Positions 23,179-31,483 of a stretch of DNA of 57,043 bases are shown here, piece after piece. Made by a program: the position numbers and the translations under genes. Source of the DNA: Porphyromonadaceae bacterium UBA7207 (GTDB taxonomy: Bacteria > Bacteroidota > Bacteroidia > Bacteroidales > Muribaculaceae); assembly GCA_002490635.1 (NCBI GenBank), contig DKUJ01000020.1, positions 3,775 through 60,817 of the forward strand. Reading direction: 5' to 3'. Within the stretch, counting starts at the first letter, position 1; every line of letters begins with the position of its first letter. A model generated the notes under the pieces. The model saw only the letters and a list, made by a program, of their open reading frames with translations. It did not search any database and was not told the origin of the DNA.

Positions 23179-25194
23179 ATGACCGACACCGATTTTCAAG
23201 CACAGATAAAGCAGGGCATTCCCGCCGAGCTGCCGCCGGCCCGCCCTTACGACAATAATCCCGGACACGCTCCACGTCGCAAACAGATACTCACCCCGGA
23301 GGAGGAGAAGCTTGCACTGCGCAACGCTCTGCGCTATTTCCCCAAAGAATGGCATGCCGAGCTGGCTCCAGAATTCGCCAATGAACTTCGCGAGTACGGC
23401 AGAATATACATGTATCGTTTCCGTCCGGAATATCCCATGTATGCAAGGCCGGTGGAGTGCTATCCTGCACGTTCGCGACAGGCTGCGGCCATAATGCTGA
23501 TGATTCAGAACAATCTCGACCCGGCAGTGGCGCAGCATCCTCAGGAACTTATTACCTACGGTGGCAACGGTGCCGTGTTCCAGAACTGGGCGCAATATCT
23601 GCTCACGATGAAATATCTCAGCGAGATGACCGACGAGCAGACTCTTGTGATGTACTCCGGCCATCCCCTTGGCCTGTTCCCTTCATCGCCGGGGGCGCCG
23701 AGGGTGGTTGTGACCAACGGTATGGTGATTCCCAACTACTCCAAGCCCGATGACTACGAGCGCTTCAATGCGCTTGGCGTGAGCCAGTACGGGCAGATGA
23801 CAGCAGGCTCCTACATGTACATAGGTCCGCAAGGCATTGTGCACGGAACCACCATCACCGTGCTCAATGCCGGACGCCGCCGCTCCCGCCGTCCCGACGG
23901 TTCTCTGGCGGGTATGCTGTTTGTCACAGCAGGCCTCGGCGGCATGAGCGGAGCACAGCCGAAGGCCGGCAATATAGCCGGTGTGGTCACAATCGTGGCC
24001 GAAATTAACCCTGAAGCTGTGGAGAAACGTCGTAGCCAGGGCTGGGTCGACGAGGTGTACACCGATCTCGACCGACTTCTTGCCCGTGCCGCCGCCGCCA
24101 GGAAGGCCGGAGAGGCCGTTTCGCTGGCATATCAGGGCAATGTGGTGGATCTGTGGGAGAAGCTTGCCGCCGAAGGTGTGGATGTCGATCTGGGTTCGGA
24201 CCAGACTTCGCTGCACAATCCGTGGGCAGGAGGCTACTATCCGGCCGGGCTGTCCTTCGAAGAGGCCAAGCGCATGATGGCTGAGCAGCCCGAGGAATTC
24301 CGCAGCCATGTGCAGCAGTCGCTGCGCCGCCAGGTCGATGCAATAAACAAGCTGTCGGCCGCAGGCATGTATTTCTTCGACTATGGCAATGCCTTCCTGC
24401 TTGAATCGTCGCGGGCGGGTGCCGACATTACCAAGGAAGACGGCAGTTTCCGATATCCTTCCTACGTGCAGGACATAATGGGTCCGCTGTTCTTCGACTA
24501 CGGTTTCGGACCCTTCCGCTGGGTTTGTGCCTCCGGCCTTCCCGAAGACCTCGAACTGACCGACCGCCTTGCCGCCGAAGTGCTTGAGGAACTGCGCCGC
24601 GAAGCTCCTGAGGATATCGCCGGCCAGCTCGACGACAATATACACTGGATTCGCCAGGCAGGAGCCAACAGGCTCGTGGTGGGATCGCAGGCGCGTATCC
24701 TTTATGCCGATTCCGAAGGCCGCACGCAGATTGCGCTGGCTTTCAACCGCGCTGTCGCCGATGGCCGTCTGCATGGGCCGGTGGTTCTCGGCCGCGACCA
24801 CCACGATGTCTCAGGCACCGACTCGCCCTATCGCGAGACTTCGAACATCTACGACGGCTCGGCATTCACCGCCGACATGGCCGTGCACAATATGGTGGGC
24901 GACTCGTTCCGCGGCGCCACATGGGTGAGCCTCCACAATGGTGGCGGCGTAGGCTGGGGTGAGGTTGTCAACGGTGGTTTCGGAATGGTTGTCGATGGCA
25001 CGTCCGAGGCCGAGGAACGAATCAAGAACATGTTGCTGTGGGATGTGAACAACGGCATCGCCCGCCGTTCCTGGGCTCGCAACAGCGGTGCCCGCGCAGC
25101 CATAGAACGCCAGATGCAGCGCACACCCCTGCTCAAAGTGACACTACCCAATCTCTGCGACGAAGAAACAATAGAAAAAGCTCTGAACAAATGA
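23179..25194 (+). CDS. hutU: Urocanate hydratase, long Bacteroidetes form
   Basis: Second step of histidine breakdown: adds water to urocanate, using bound NAD+, to give imidazolone propionate. The 671-residue protein has the urocanase core ITYGGNGAVFQNW, GQMTAGSYMYIGPQGIVHGT (about 205-224) and GGMSGAQP. It is about 110 residues longer than the ~555-residue proteobacterial enzyme, a length common in this phylum. The ATG at 23179 follows the promoter; the frame is open upstream only through the promoter itself. It overlaps hutH by four bases. Confidence 0.95.
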   Translation: MTDTDFQAQIKQGIPAELPPARPYDNNPGHAPRRKQILTPEEEKLALRNALRYFPKEWHAELAPEFANELREYGRIYMYRFRPEYPMYARPVECYPARSRQAAAIMLMIQNNLDPAVAQHPQELITYGGNGAVFQNWAQYLLTMKYLSEMTDEQTLVMYSGHPLGLFPSSPGAPRVVVTNGMVIPNYSKPDDYERFNALGVSQYGQMTAGSYMYIGPQGIVHGTTITVLNAGRRRSRRPDGSLAGMLFVTAGLGGMSGAQPKAGNIAGVVTIVAEINPEAVEKRRSQGWVDEVYTDLDRLLARAAAARKAGEAVSLAYQGNVVDLWEKLAAEGVDVDLGSDQTSLHNPWAGGYYPAGLSFEEAKRMMAEQPEEFRSHVQQSLRRQVDAINKLSAAGMYFFDYGNAFLLESSRAGADITKEDGSFRYPSYVQDIMGPLFFDYGFGPFRWVCASGLPEDLELTDRLAAEVLEELRREAPEDIAGQLDDNIHWIRQAGANRLVVGSQARILYADSEGRTQIALAFNRAVADGRLHGPVVLGRDHHDVSGTDSPYRETSNIYDGSAFTADMAVHNMVGDSFRGATWVSLHNGGGVGWGEVVNGGFGMVVDGTSEAEERIKNMLLWDVNNGIARRSWARNSGARAAIERQMQRTPLLKVTLPNLCDEETIEKALNK

Positions 25195-26684
25195 AAACCG
25201 ACAATATCCACTATATAACTCCCGAACGCCTGTCGCTTGCATGCGTCGAACATATTGTAGAATCAGGCGCTGCCATTGCCTTGTCCGACAAGTCGCTGGA
25301 ACTGATAGCGCGCTGCCGCGACTACCTCGATGCCAAAGTGGCATCCGACTCAGCACCTATCTATGGAGTCACAACCGGCTTCGGCTCGCTGTGCAACATA
25401 TCGGTATCGTCCGACCAGCTCGGACAGCTGCAGCGCAATCTGGTGATGAGCCATGCCTGCGGTGTCGGTGAAACCGTGGCGCCGGAAATCGTGAAGCTCA
25501 TGCTGCTACTGAAAGTCCAGAGCCTGAGCTACGGAAATTCGGGTGTGCAGCCTGTTACCGTGCAACGCCTGGTGGATTTCTACAACAACGACGTTATCCC
25601 CGTGGTATATTCCCAGGGTTCGCTTGGCGCCAGCGGCGATCTGGCTCCGCTGGCCAACATGTGTCTGCCTCTTCTGGGACTTGGAGAAGTGCTCTGGCAG
25701 GGCAGGCAGGTGCCGGCGGCAGAGGTTCTGCAGCACTACGGCTGGGAACCCATAGCCCTTCAGAGCAAGGAAGGCCTGGCGCTGCTCAACGGCACACAGT
25801 TCATGAGCGCCCATGCCGTGGCCGCGCTCATCTCGGCCCGCCGGCTGTGGAAGGCCGCCGCAAGCATCGGCGCCATGAGCCTCGACGCTTTCGACGGACG
25901 AATCGAGCCTTTCGGCCCGCAGGTGAACGCCGTTCGCCACCACCGCGGCCAGATCGAGACTGCCGAAGTGTTCCGCAACCTCCTGCGCGGCAGCGAGCTC
26001 ATCGCACGACATAAGGAGCATGTGCAGGACCCCTATTCCTTCCGCTGCATCCCCCAGGTGCACGGTGCCGTGCTCGATGCCATCAACTTTGTGTCGGCGG
26101 TAATCGAGGATGAAATCAACAGCCCTACCGACAATCCTACCGTATTCCCCGACGACGACATCATTGTTTCCGCCGGCAACTTCCATGGCCAGCCCATAGC
26201 CATGCCCATGGATTACCTGGCACTGGCACTCTCGGAGCTTGCGAATATTTCCGAACGCCGCATCTACAAGCTGATTGCCGGAGTGCGCTCGCTACCCTCG
26301 TTCCTGGTGGCCCGTCCGGGACTGAACAGCGGCTTCATGATACTGCAGTATGCCGCGGCTTCCATCGTGAACCAGAACAAGGGCCTGTGCTGGCCCACAA
26401 GCTGCGATTCCATTCCATCGTCGCAGGGTCAGGAAGACCATGTGTCGATGGGCGCCAACTCGGCCACCAAGCTTCTGCGTGTGGTCGCGAATCTGGAGCG
26501 CGTGCTGGGCATAGAGCTTATCAATGCAGCCCAGGCTCTGGATTTCCGCCGCCCGGCACGTTCTTCCGAAGTGCTGGAGAAACTTCATGCCGATTTCCGC
26601 GGCTGTGTTCCCTTCATCGCCGAAGACACTGTGATGAGCCCGCACATCGCGGCCGCCGTTGAATTTGTAAAAGGCATGCGCTGA
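25191..26684 (+). CDS. hutH: Histidine ammonia-lyase
   Basis: First step of histidine breakdown: removes ammonia from histidine to give urocanate. The 497-residue protein carries the self-forming MIO cofactor triplet Ala147-Ser148-Gly149 within GSLGASGDLAPL, plus YGVTTGFG (58-65) and the later QEDHVSMG. All active-site landmarks are intact. The start overlaps the hutU stop (ATGA) and hutI follows after one base, so the three enzymes are made together. Confidence 0.96.
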   Translation: MKTDNIHYITPERLSLACVEHIVESGAAIALSDKSLELIARCRDYLDAKVASDSAPIYGVTTGFGSLCNISVSSDQLGQLQRNLVMSHACGVGETVAPEIVKLMLLLKVQSLSYGNSGVQPVTVQRLVDFYNNDVIPVVYSQGSLGASGDLAPLANMCLPLLGLGEVLWQGRQVPAAEVLQHYGWEPIALQSKEGLALLNGTQFMSAHAVAALISARRLWKAAASIGAMSLDAFDGRIEPFGPQVNAVRHHRGQIETAEVFRNLLRGSELIARHKEHVQDPYSFRCIPQVHGAVLDAINFVSAVIEDEINSPTDNPTVFPDDDIIVSAGNFHGQPIAMPMDYLALALSELANISERRIYKLIAGVRSLPSFLVARPGLNSGFMILQYAAASIVNQNKGLCWPTSCDSIPSSQGQEDHVSMGANSATKLLRVVANLERVLGIELINAAQALDFRRPARSSEVLEKLHADFRGCVPFIAEDTVMSPHIAAAVEFVKGMR

Positions 26685-26685
26685 A

Positions 26686-27954
26686 ATGGAAGAGCGCATA
26701 TTTATTGTAGGCCTCAGCCAGATCTGGGGCGTGATTCCGCAAGAGCGCCGCAGTCTTGCCGGCGCGGAAATGGACAAGGACTTCGGACACATCGACAATG
26801 CCTATGTGGAGATTTCCATGCCCGGCGGAACAGTGGCCTCCATGGGCACTATGGATACGCTCGACAGGTCGCGTCTCGAAGGAGCCACTGTCCTTTCCGG
26901 CCATGGACGCATGCTCATTCCCGCTTTCGCCGACTCCCACACGCATCTGGTCTACGCCGGTAGCCGCGAGGGGGAATTCGAGGACAAGATCCGCGGACTT
27001 TCCTACGAGGAAATAGCCGCCCGCGGTGGTGGTATCCTCAACAGTGCCGACCGTCTCCACCGCACCACCGACAACGAGCTGTTCATGGGCGCCATGGGGC
27101 GGCTCGCCGAGATTGCCTCGAAAGGGACCGCCGCGGTCGAGATAAAAAGCGGCTATGGGCTCAATCTTGCCGACGAGCTGCGCATGCTGCGCGTTATCGC
27201 CCGCCTGAAGGAGAGTTCGCCGCTGGAAATAAAGGCCACATTCCTGGGGGCGCATGCCGTCGGCAGGGAATATGCAGGCCGCCAGCAGGAATATGTCGAC
27301 ATGCTCATTGCCGACATGCTCCCAGCCGTTGCCGCCGAAGGGCTTGCCGAGTATGTGGATGTGTTCTGCGACCGCGGTTTCTTCACCGTGGAGCAGACCG
27401 ATGCCATTCTCGAGGCAGCCTCCCGCTACGGATTCCGTCCCAAGATTCATGCCAACGAGCTGGATATAAGCGGAGGCGTGCAGGTGGGAGTGGCCCATGG
27501 CGCGCTTTCGGTCGACCATCTGGAGCGGATAGGACAGGACGAAATCGATGTTCTCCGCCGTTCGTCCACGGTCGCCACCATGCTCCCCGGGGCCTCCTTC
27601 TTCCTGGGCCTGCCCTTCGCGCCTGCCCGAATAGCGGTTAACTCGGGTCTTACCGTTGCTCTTGCCAGCGACTACAACCCCGGCTCGTCGCCTTCCGGCG
27701 ACATGCGCATGGTGTGGGCGCTGGGCTGCATAAAGATGAAACTGAATCCTGTGGAAGCGCTTGCCGCATGTACTGTCAACGGTGCCGCAGCCATGGAACT
27801 GTCCGACACCGTAGGCAGCATCGCTCCCGGCAGGCCGGCATCGTTCATTCTCACCAGGCCTGTGCCGTCGCTGGCGTTCATACCTTATGCCTACACCTCG
27901 CCATGGATTGAGCGTATGTTTATCCGTGGACGCGAGATGGAATTACATCCCTGA
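26686..27954 (+). CDS. hutI: Imidazolonepropionase
   Basis: Third step of histidine breakdown: opens the imidazolone ring to N-formimino-glutamate. The 422-residue amidohydrolase has the metal-binding SHTHLVYAG (H85, H87), KSGYGL, the HANELD block and the final ASDYNPGS. The next step, formimino-glutamate handling (ftcD/fchA or hutG), is not encoded in the window, so it must be elsewhere or absent. The secreted S41 protease gene starts 16 bases later. Confidence 0.95.
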   Translation: MEERIFIVGLSQIWGVIPQERRSLAGAEMDKDFGHIDNAYVEISMPGGTVASMGTMDTLDRSRLEGATVLSGHGRMLIPAFADSHTHLVYAGSREGEFEDKIRGLSYEEIAARGGGILNSADRLHRTTDNELFMGAMGRLAEIASKGTAAVEIKSGYGLNLADELRMLRVIARLKESSPLEIKATFLGAHAVGREYAGRQQEYVDMLIADMLPAVAAEGLAEYVDVFCDRGFFTVEQTDAILEAASRYGFRPKIHANELDISGGVQVGVAHGALSVDHLERIGQDEIDVLRRSSTVATMLPGASFFLGLPFAPARIAVNSGLTVALASDYNPGSSPSGDMRMVWALGCIKMKLNPVEALAACTVNGAAAMELSDTVGSIAPGRPASFILTRPVPSLAFIPYAYTSPWIERMFIRGREMELHP

Positions 27955-27970
27955 CAACCCTATTACCACA

Positions 27971-30900
27971 ATGATGAAAAAACTGACACTCGCCACGGCC
28001 GCCTTTCTGGCCGCCACAGCTGCGACTGCGCAGGAAACGCCGCTGTGGGTGCGAGGCACCGCCATAAGCCCCGACGGAAATACGATTGCCTTCACCTATA
28101 AAGGCGACATATACACAGTTCCGGCCACAGGCGGACGCGCCACCCGCATCACAGTGTCGCCGGCGGTCGATGCCAATCCTTTTTTCAGTCCCGACGGCCG
28201 GCGGCTGGTATTCAACAGCAACCGCGAAGGCAGCCACGACATCTATGTGGTTGCAGCAACAGGAGGCACGCCCGTGCGGCTGACAACGCATTCCGGAGCT
28301 GAGAGCGCCCGGGGATGGCTCAACGACAGCACCGTGATTTTCAGCGCCGATATCATGCCTTCGGTATCCGACCTCAACGGACCGTTCTTTAACCAGACAT
28401 ATTGTGTGGCCGATACAGCCGGCAGCCGTCCGCGCATGCTGCAGTCGCTGGCTATGCAGAGCCTCGATGTCAACCCCGCGGGAGACATAGTGTTCCAGAA
28501 TCGCAAGAGCTTCGAGAATCTTTTCAGGAAGCATGAGGTCAGTTCTGGCACTCCCGATGTATATCTTCTGCGCGACGGCGAGTTCACACGCCTCACCACC
28601 GGCGAAGGCTCGTTCCGAAATCCGGTGTGGCTCGGTGCCGACGGCACCCGCTATGCCTACACGGCCGAGGGCGACAGTGCCGGTGCTCTGAACGTCTACG
28701 CCGCCACAGTGGGAGTTCCGGGAAGCACCCGGCTAACGGCTTTCGAAGAGCACCCGGTGCGCTACCTGAGCGCAAGTGCCGATGGCAAACGTCTTGCGTT
28801 CTGCCACGACGGCGCGGTGTACACCCTCACGCCCGGCGAAGAACCGCGGAAAGTGGATATAGAGGTGGTGGCCGACAACTACGACGGCGACCACCTGCGC
28901 AGCATCGTTACCGGCGGCGCCGACAATATGGCGGTGGCTCCTTCGGGCGAAGAAGTGGCATTCACATACCGTGGCGACATCTATGTAACTTCCGTTGAAT
29001 ACCCCACAACCAGGCGGATAACCGACACTCCCGGGCAGGAGCGATGTATGGATTTCTCCGCCGACGGGCGTTCGCTGGTGTACGATTCCGAGCGCAATGG
29101 CCGCTGGCAGCTCTTTGTCAGCCGTCTGGCCAACGATGACGACAAGAGTTTCACCTACGCCGCCGACATTGTAGAGGAGCCGCTCTACAGCTCCGACAAG
29201 GCTGCCCAGCAGCCGGAATTCAGTCCCGACGGCACACGTGTGGCATTCCTCGAGGACCGCACTACACTTCGCATTATCGATGTGGATACCAAAGAGGTTA
29301 CTACTGTCTTGCCGGGCCGGTTCAACTACAGCTACGCCGACGGCGACATCTCCTTTCAATGGAGTCCGGACGGAAACTGGCTGCTGATTGATTATATAGG
29401 TGTTGGCGGCTGGAACAACAAGGACATAGCTCTTGTGGCTGCCGACGGTTCGGAAGTAATCGACCTTACCGAAAGCGGATATGAGGATGGAGAGCCCCGC
29501 TGGGCAATGGACGGCAAGGCCGTGACATATTCCACCGGCCGCTATGGCTATCGCAGCCATGGCAGCTGGGGCAACGAGGACGACATTGTGCTTATGGCGC
29601 TCGACGGCGAGGCATGGGAGAAGTTCAATATGACAAAGGAGGAAGCCGAGCGAGCCCAGGCCGACAGCGACGACAGCGATGACAACGAGTCCGACGATGA
29701 CGACAGCGCGACCCGTAAGAAAAAGAAGAAGAAACAGCCCCGTGTGCAGCCGACGGCAGCATCGGCCTTCGATCTCGGCAATCGCCGCCACCGCATAGCG
29801 CGTCTCACAGGCCGTTCCTCAAAACTTGTCGATTATTATCTGTCGCCCAAAGGCGACAAACTCTACTATCTGGCCGCAGCACCGGAAGGAAGCTACAAAC
29901 TGTATGTGCGCGACCTGCGCGACGACGAGACTTCGGTACTCAGCACGGAAGTCCGCGGCGGATTCATCGCCGACAGGAAAGGCGAAAACCTGTTCATACT
30001 CTCCGGCAGCGGCATGAAGAAGCTCGAGCTGGCCTCGGGCGATGTGAAACCTATAGAATTCGAGGCGCTCTATGACCGGCATCCATCGCTGGAGCGTGCC
30101 TATATCTACGACCACGCATGGCAGCAGGTTAAGGACAAGTTCTACGATGCCGACATACACGGAATCGACTGGGACGGCTTCGGCGAGCACTATCGCCGTT
30201 TCCTTCCGGCTATAACCAATTCCGCCGACTTCGCCGAACTGTTGAGCGAGCTTCTCGGCGAACTGAATGCCTCCCACACAGGTGCCAGTGCCTACAGTTT
30301 CGATTCGCCCTCACTGGAGACCGCTACACTGGGCGCATGGTTCGACCCCGACTATGAGGGCGACGGACTGCGCATAGAGAGGATTTTACCCCGTGGCCCA
30401 CTGTCGGCTGCCAAGGCACGTCTGGCTCCGGGCGACATCATCCTTGCCGTCGACGGGCGCCGTATCGAGGCAGGTCGTGACTATTTCCCCTTGCTCGACG
30501 GCAAGGCCGGCCGCCCCACGCGTCTTACAGTGCGTCGCAACGGAGACCCTGCCGACAGTGTGGTTACTGTCAAGCCCATCGAATCCGACACCAGACTGCA
30601 ATATCAGGCATGGGTGGAACGCAATGAACAGCTTGTCGACAGCCTTTCCGGCGGCCGCATAGGCTACATCCACATCGAGGGCATGGACAGCCCAAGTTTC
30701 CGCACCGCCTACGACCGCCTGCTGGGGCGCTACCGCAATTGCGACGCCGTGATTGTGGACACGCGATTCAACGGAGGCGGATGGCTCCACAACGATGTGG
30801 CAATTCTGTTGGGCGGCAAGGAATATGTGCGTTATGCGCCGCGTGGCCAGTATATAGGCTCCGACCCCTTCAACCAGTGGTTCAAGCCATCGGTGATGCT

Positions 30901-31219
30901 TGTCAACGAGGCCAACTATTCCGATGCCCACGGCACACCTTATGTGTACCAGACTCTTGGAATCGGCGACCTTGTGGGAGCGCCGGTGCCCGGAACCATG
31001 ACCGCCGTATGGTGGGAGCAGCAGATCGACCCCTCTCTGGTGTTCGGCATTCCCGAGGTGACATCGTTGAACCGCGAGGGAAAACCGCTGGAGAACACCC
31101 AGCTCCAGCCTGAAGTGGAAGTGTACAACACACCGGCGGAGACAACCGTCGGCAACGATGTGCAGATAGCCACCGCCGTGCGCCATCTGCTTGAAAAACT
31201 CGGCGCAGCAGCGCAATAG
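27971..31219 (+). CDS. Secreted tricorn/S41-family protease with beta-propeller and PDZ domains
   Basis: A 1082-residue protein with a signal peptide (about 1-20, ending ATAQ). Two WD40/PD40-like beta-propeller halves cover about 25-550, with repeats such as SPDGNTIAF and SPDGRRLVF. They are followed by a catalytic part with a PDZ domain (about 815-880) and an S41 core (DTRFNGGGW). The probable nucleophile is S984 in NYSDAHG. Tricorn-like enzymes cut peptides to short pieces. Between the propeller and catalytic parts lies an odd linker at about 560-595: a run of Asp/Ser/Glu followed by six lysines. It sits 16 bases after hutI, so a role feeding histidine-containing peptides to the hut enzymes is possible but unproven. 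The ATG at 27971 starts the signal peptide. Confidence 0.9.
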   Translation: MMKKLTLATAAFLAATAATAQETPLWVRGTAISPDGNTIAFTYKGDIYTVPATGGRATRITVSPAVDANPFFSPDGRRLVFNSNREGSHDIYVVAATGGTPVRLTTHSGAESARGWLNDSTVIFSADIMPSVSDLNGPFFNQTYCVADTAGSRPRMLQSLAMQSLDVNPAGDIVFQNRKSFENLFRKHEVSSGTPDVYLLRDGEFTRLTTGEGSFRNPVWLGADGTRYAYTAEGDSAGALNVYAATVGVPGSTRLTAFEEHPVRYLSASADGKRLAFCHDGAVYTLTPGEEPRKVDIEVVADNYDGDHLRSIVTGGADNMAVAPSGEEVAFTYRGDIYVTSVEYPTTRRITDTPGQERCMDFSADGRSLVYDSERNGRWQLFVSRLANDDDKSFTYAADIVEEPLYSSDKAAQQPEFSPDGTRVAFLEDRTTLRIIDVDTKEVTTVLPGRFNYSYADGDISFQWSPDGNWLLIDYIGVGGWNNKDIALVAADGSEVIDLTESGYEDGEPRWAMDGKAVTYSTGRYGYRSHGSWGNEDDIVLMALDGEAWEKFNMTKEEAERAQADSDDSDDNESDDDDSATRKKKKKKQPRVQPTAASAFDLGNRRHRIARLTGRSSKLVDYYLSPKGDKLYYLAAAPEGSYKLYVRDLRDDETSVLSTEVRGGFIADRKGENLFILSGSGMKKLELASGDVKPIEFEALYDRHPSLERAYIYDHAWQQVKDKFYDADIHGIDWDGFGEHYRRFLPAITNSADFAELLSELLGELNASHTGASAYSFDSPSLETATLGAWFDPDYEGDGLRIERILPRGPLSAAKARLAPGDIILAVDGRRIEAGRDYFPLLDGKAGRPTRLTVRRNGDPADSVVTVKPIESDTRLQYQAWVERNEQLVDSLSGGRIGYIHIEGMDSPSFRTAYDRLLGRYRNCDAVIVDTRFNGGGWLHNDVAILLGGKEYVRYAPRGQYIGSDPFNQWFKPSVMLVNEANYSDAHGTPYVYQTLGIGDLVGAPVPGTMTAVWWEQQIDPSLVFGIPEVTSLNREGKPLENTQLQPEVEVYNTPAETTVGNDVQIATAVRHLLEKLGAAAQ

Positions 31220-31254
31220 GCTACCGGACATCGTATAAACGGATTTCAAACGTA

Positions 31255-31291
31255 ACGCCGCATCTCCGGGAGGTGCGGCGTGACTTTTTTA
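31255..31291 (+). terminator. Rho-independent terminator of the hut-protease operon
   Basis: ACGCCGCA (31255-31262) pairs perfectly with TGCGGCGT (31274-31281) over an 11-base loop, followed by GAC and six T at 31285-31290. Confidence 0.85.
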
Positions 31292-31380
31292 TTGGCATTT
31301 TATCCGGCAACTATTGGACGGTTTTGCCGATTATTTTTCCAAAAGAACATATTATTGTATATAGTTTGACTTTTTTGTGC

Positions 31381-31388
31381 TATTTTTG
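31381..31388 (+). promoter_or_regulatory. -7 box of the DUF4493 lipoprotein operon
   Basis: TATTTTTG in an AT-rich stretch. The nearest TTG (31355-31357) is 23 bp upstream, a little too far, so the -33 element is uncertain. The leader would be about 90 bases to the ATG at 31484. Confidence 0.5.
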
Positions 31389-31483
31389 CCCAATATTTGT
31401 GTAATAGTTATAGCTATCATATCCAGATATCTTAATTGACTGATACCGGAGAATAAACAAACCACAATAAACCGAAACAACAA

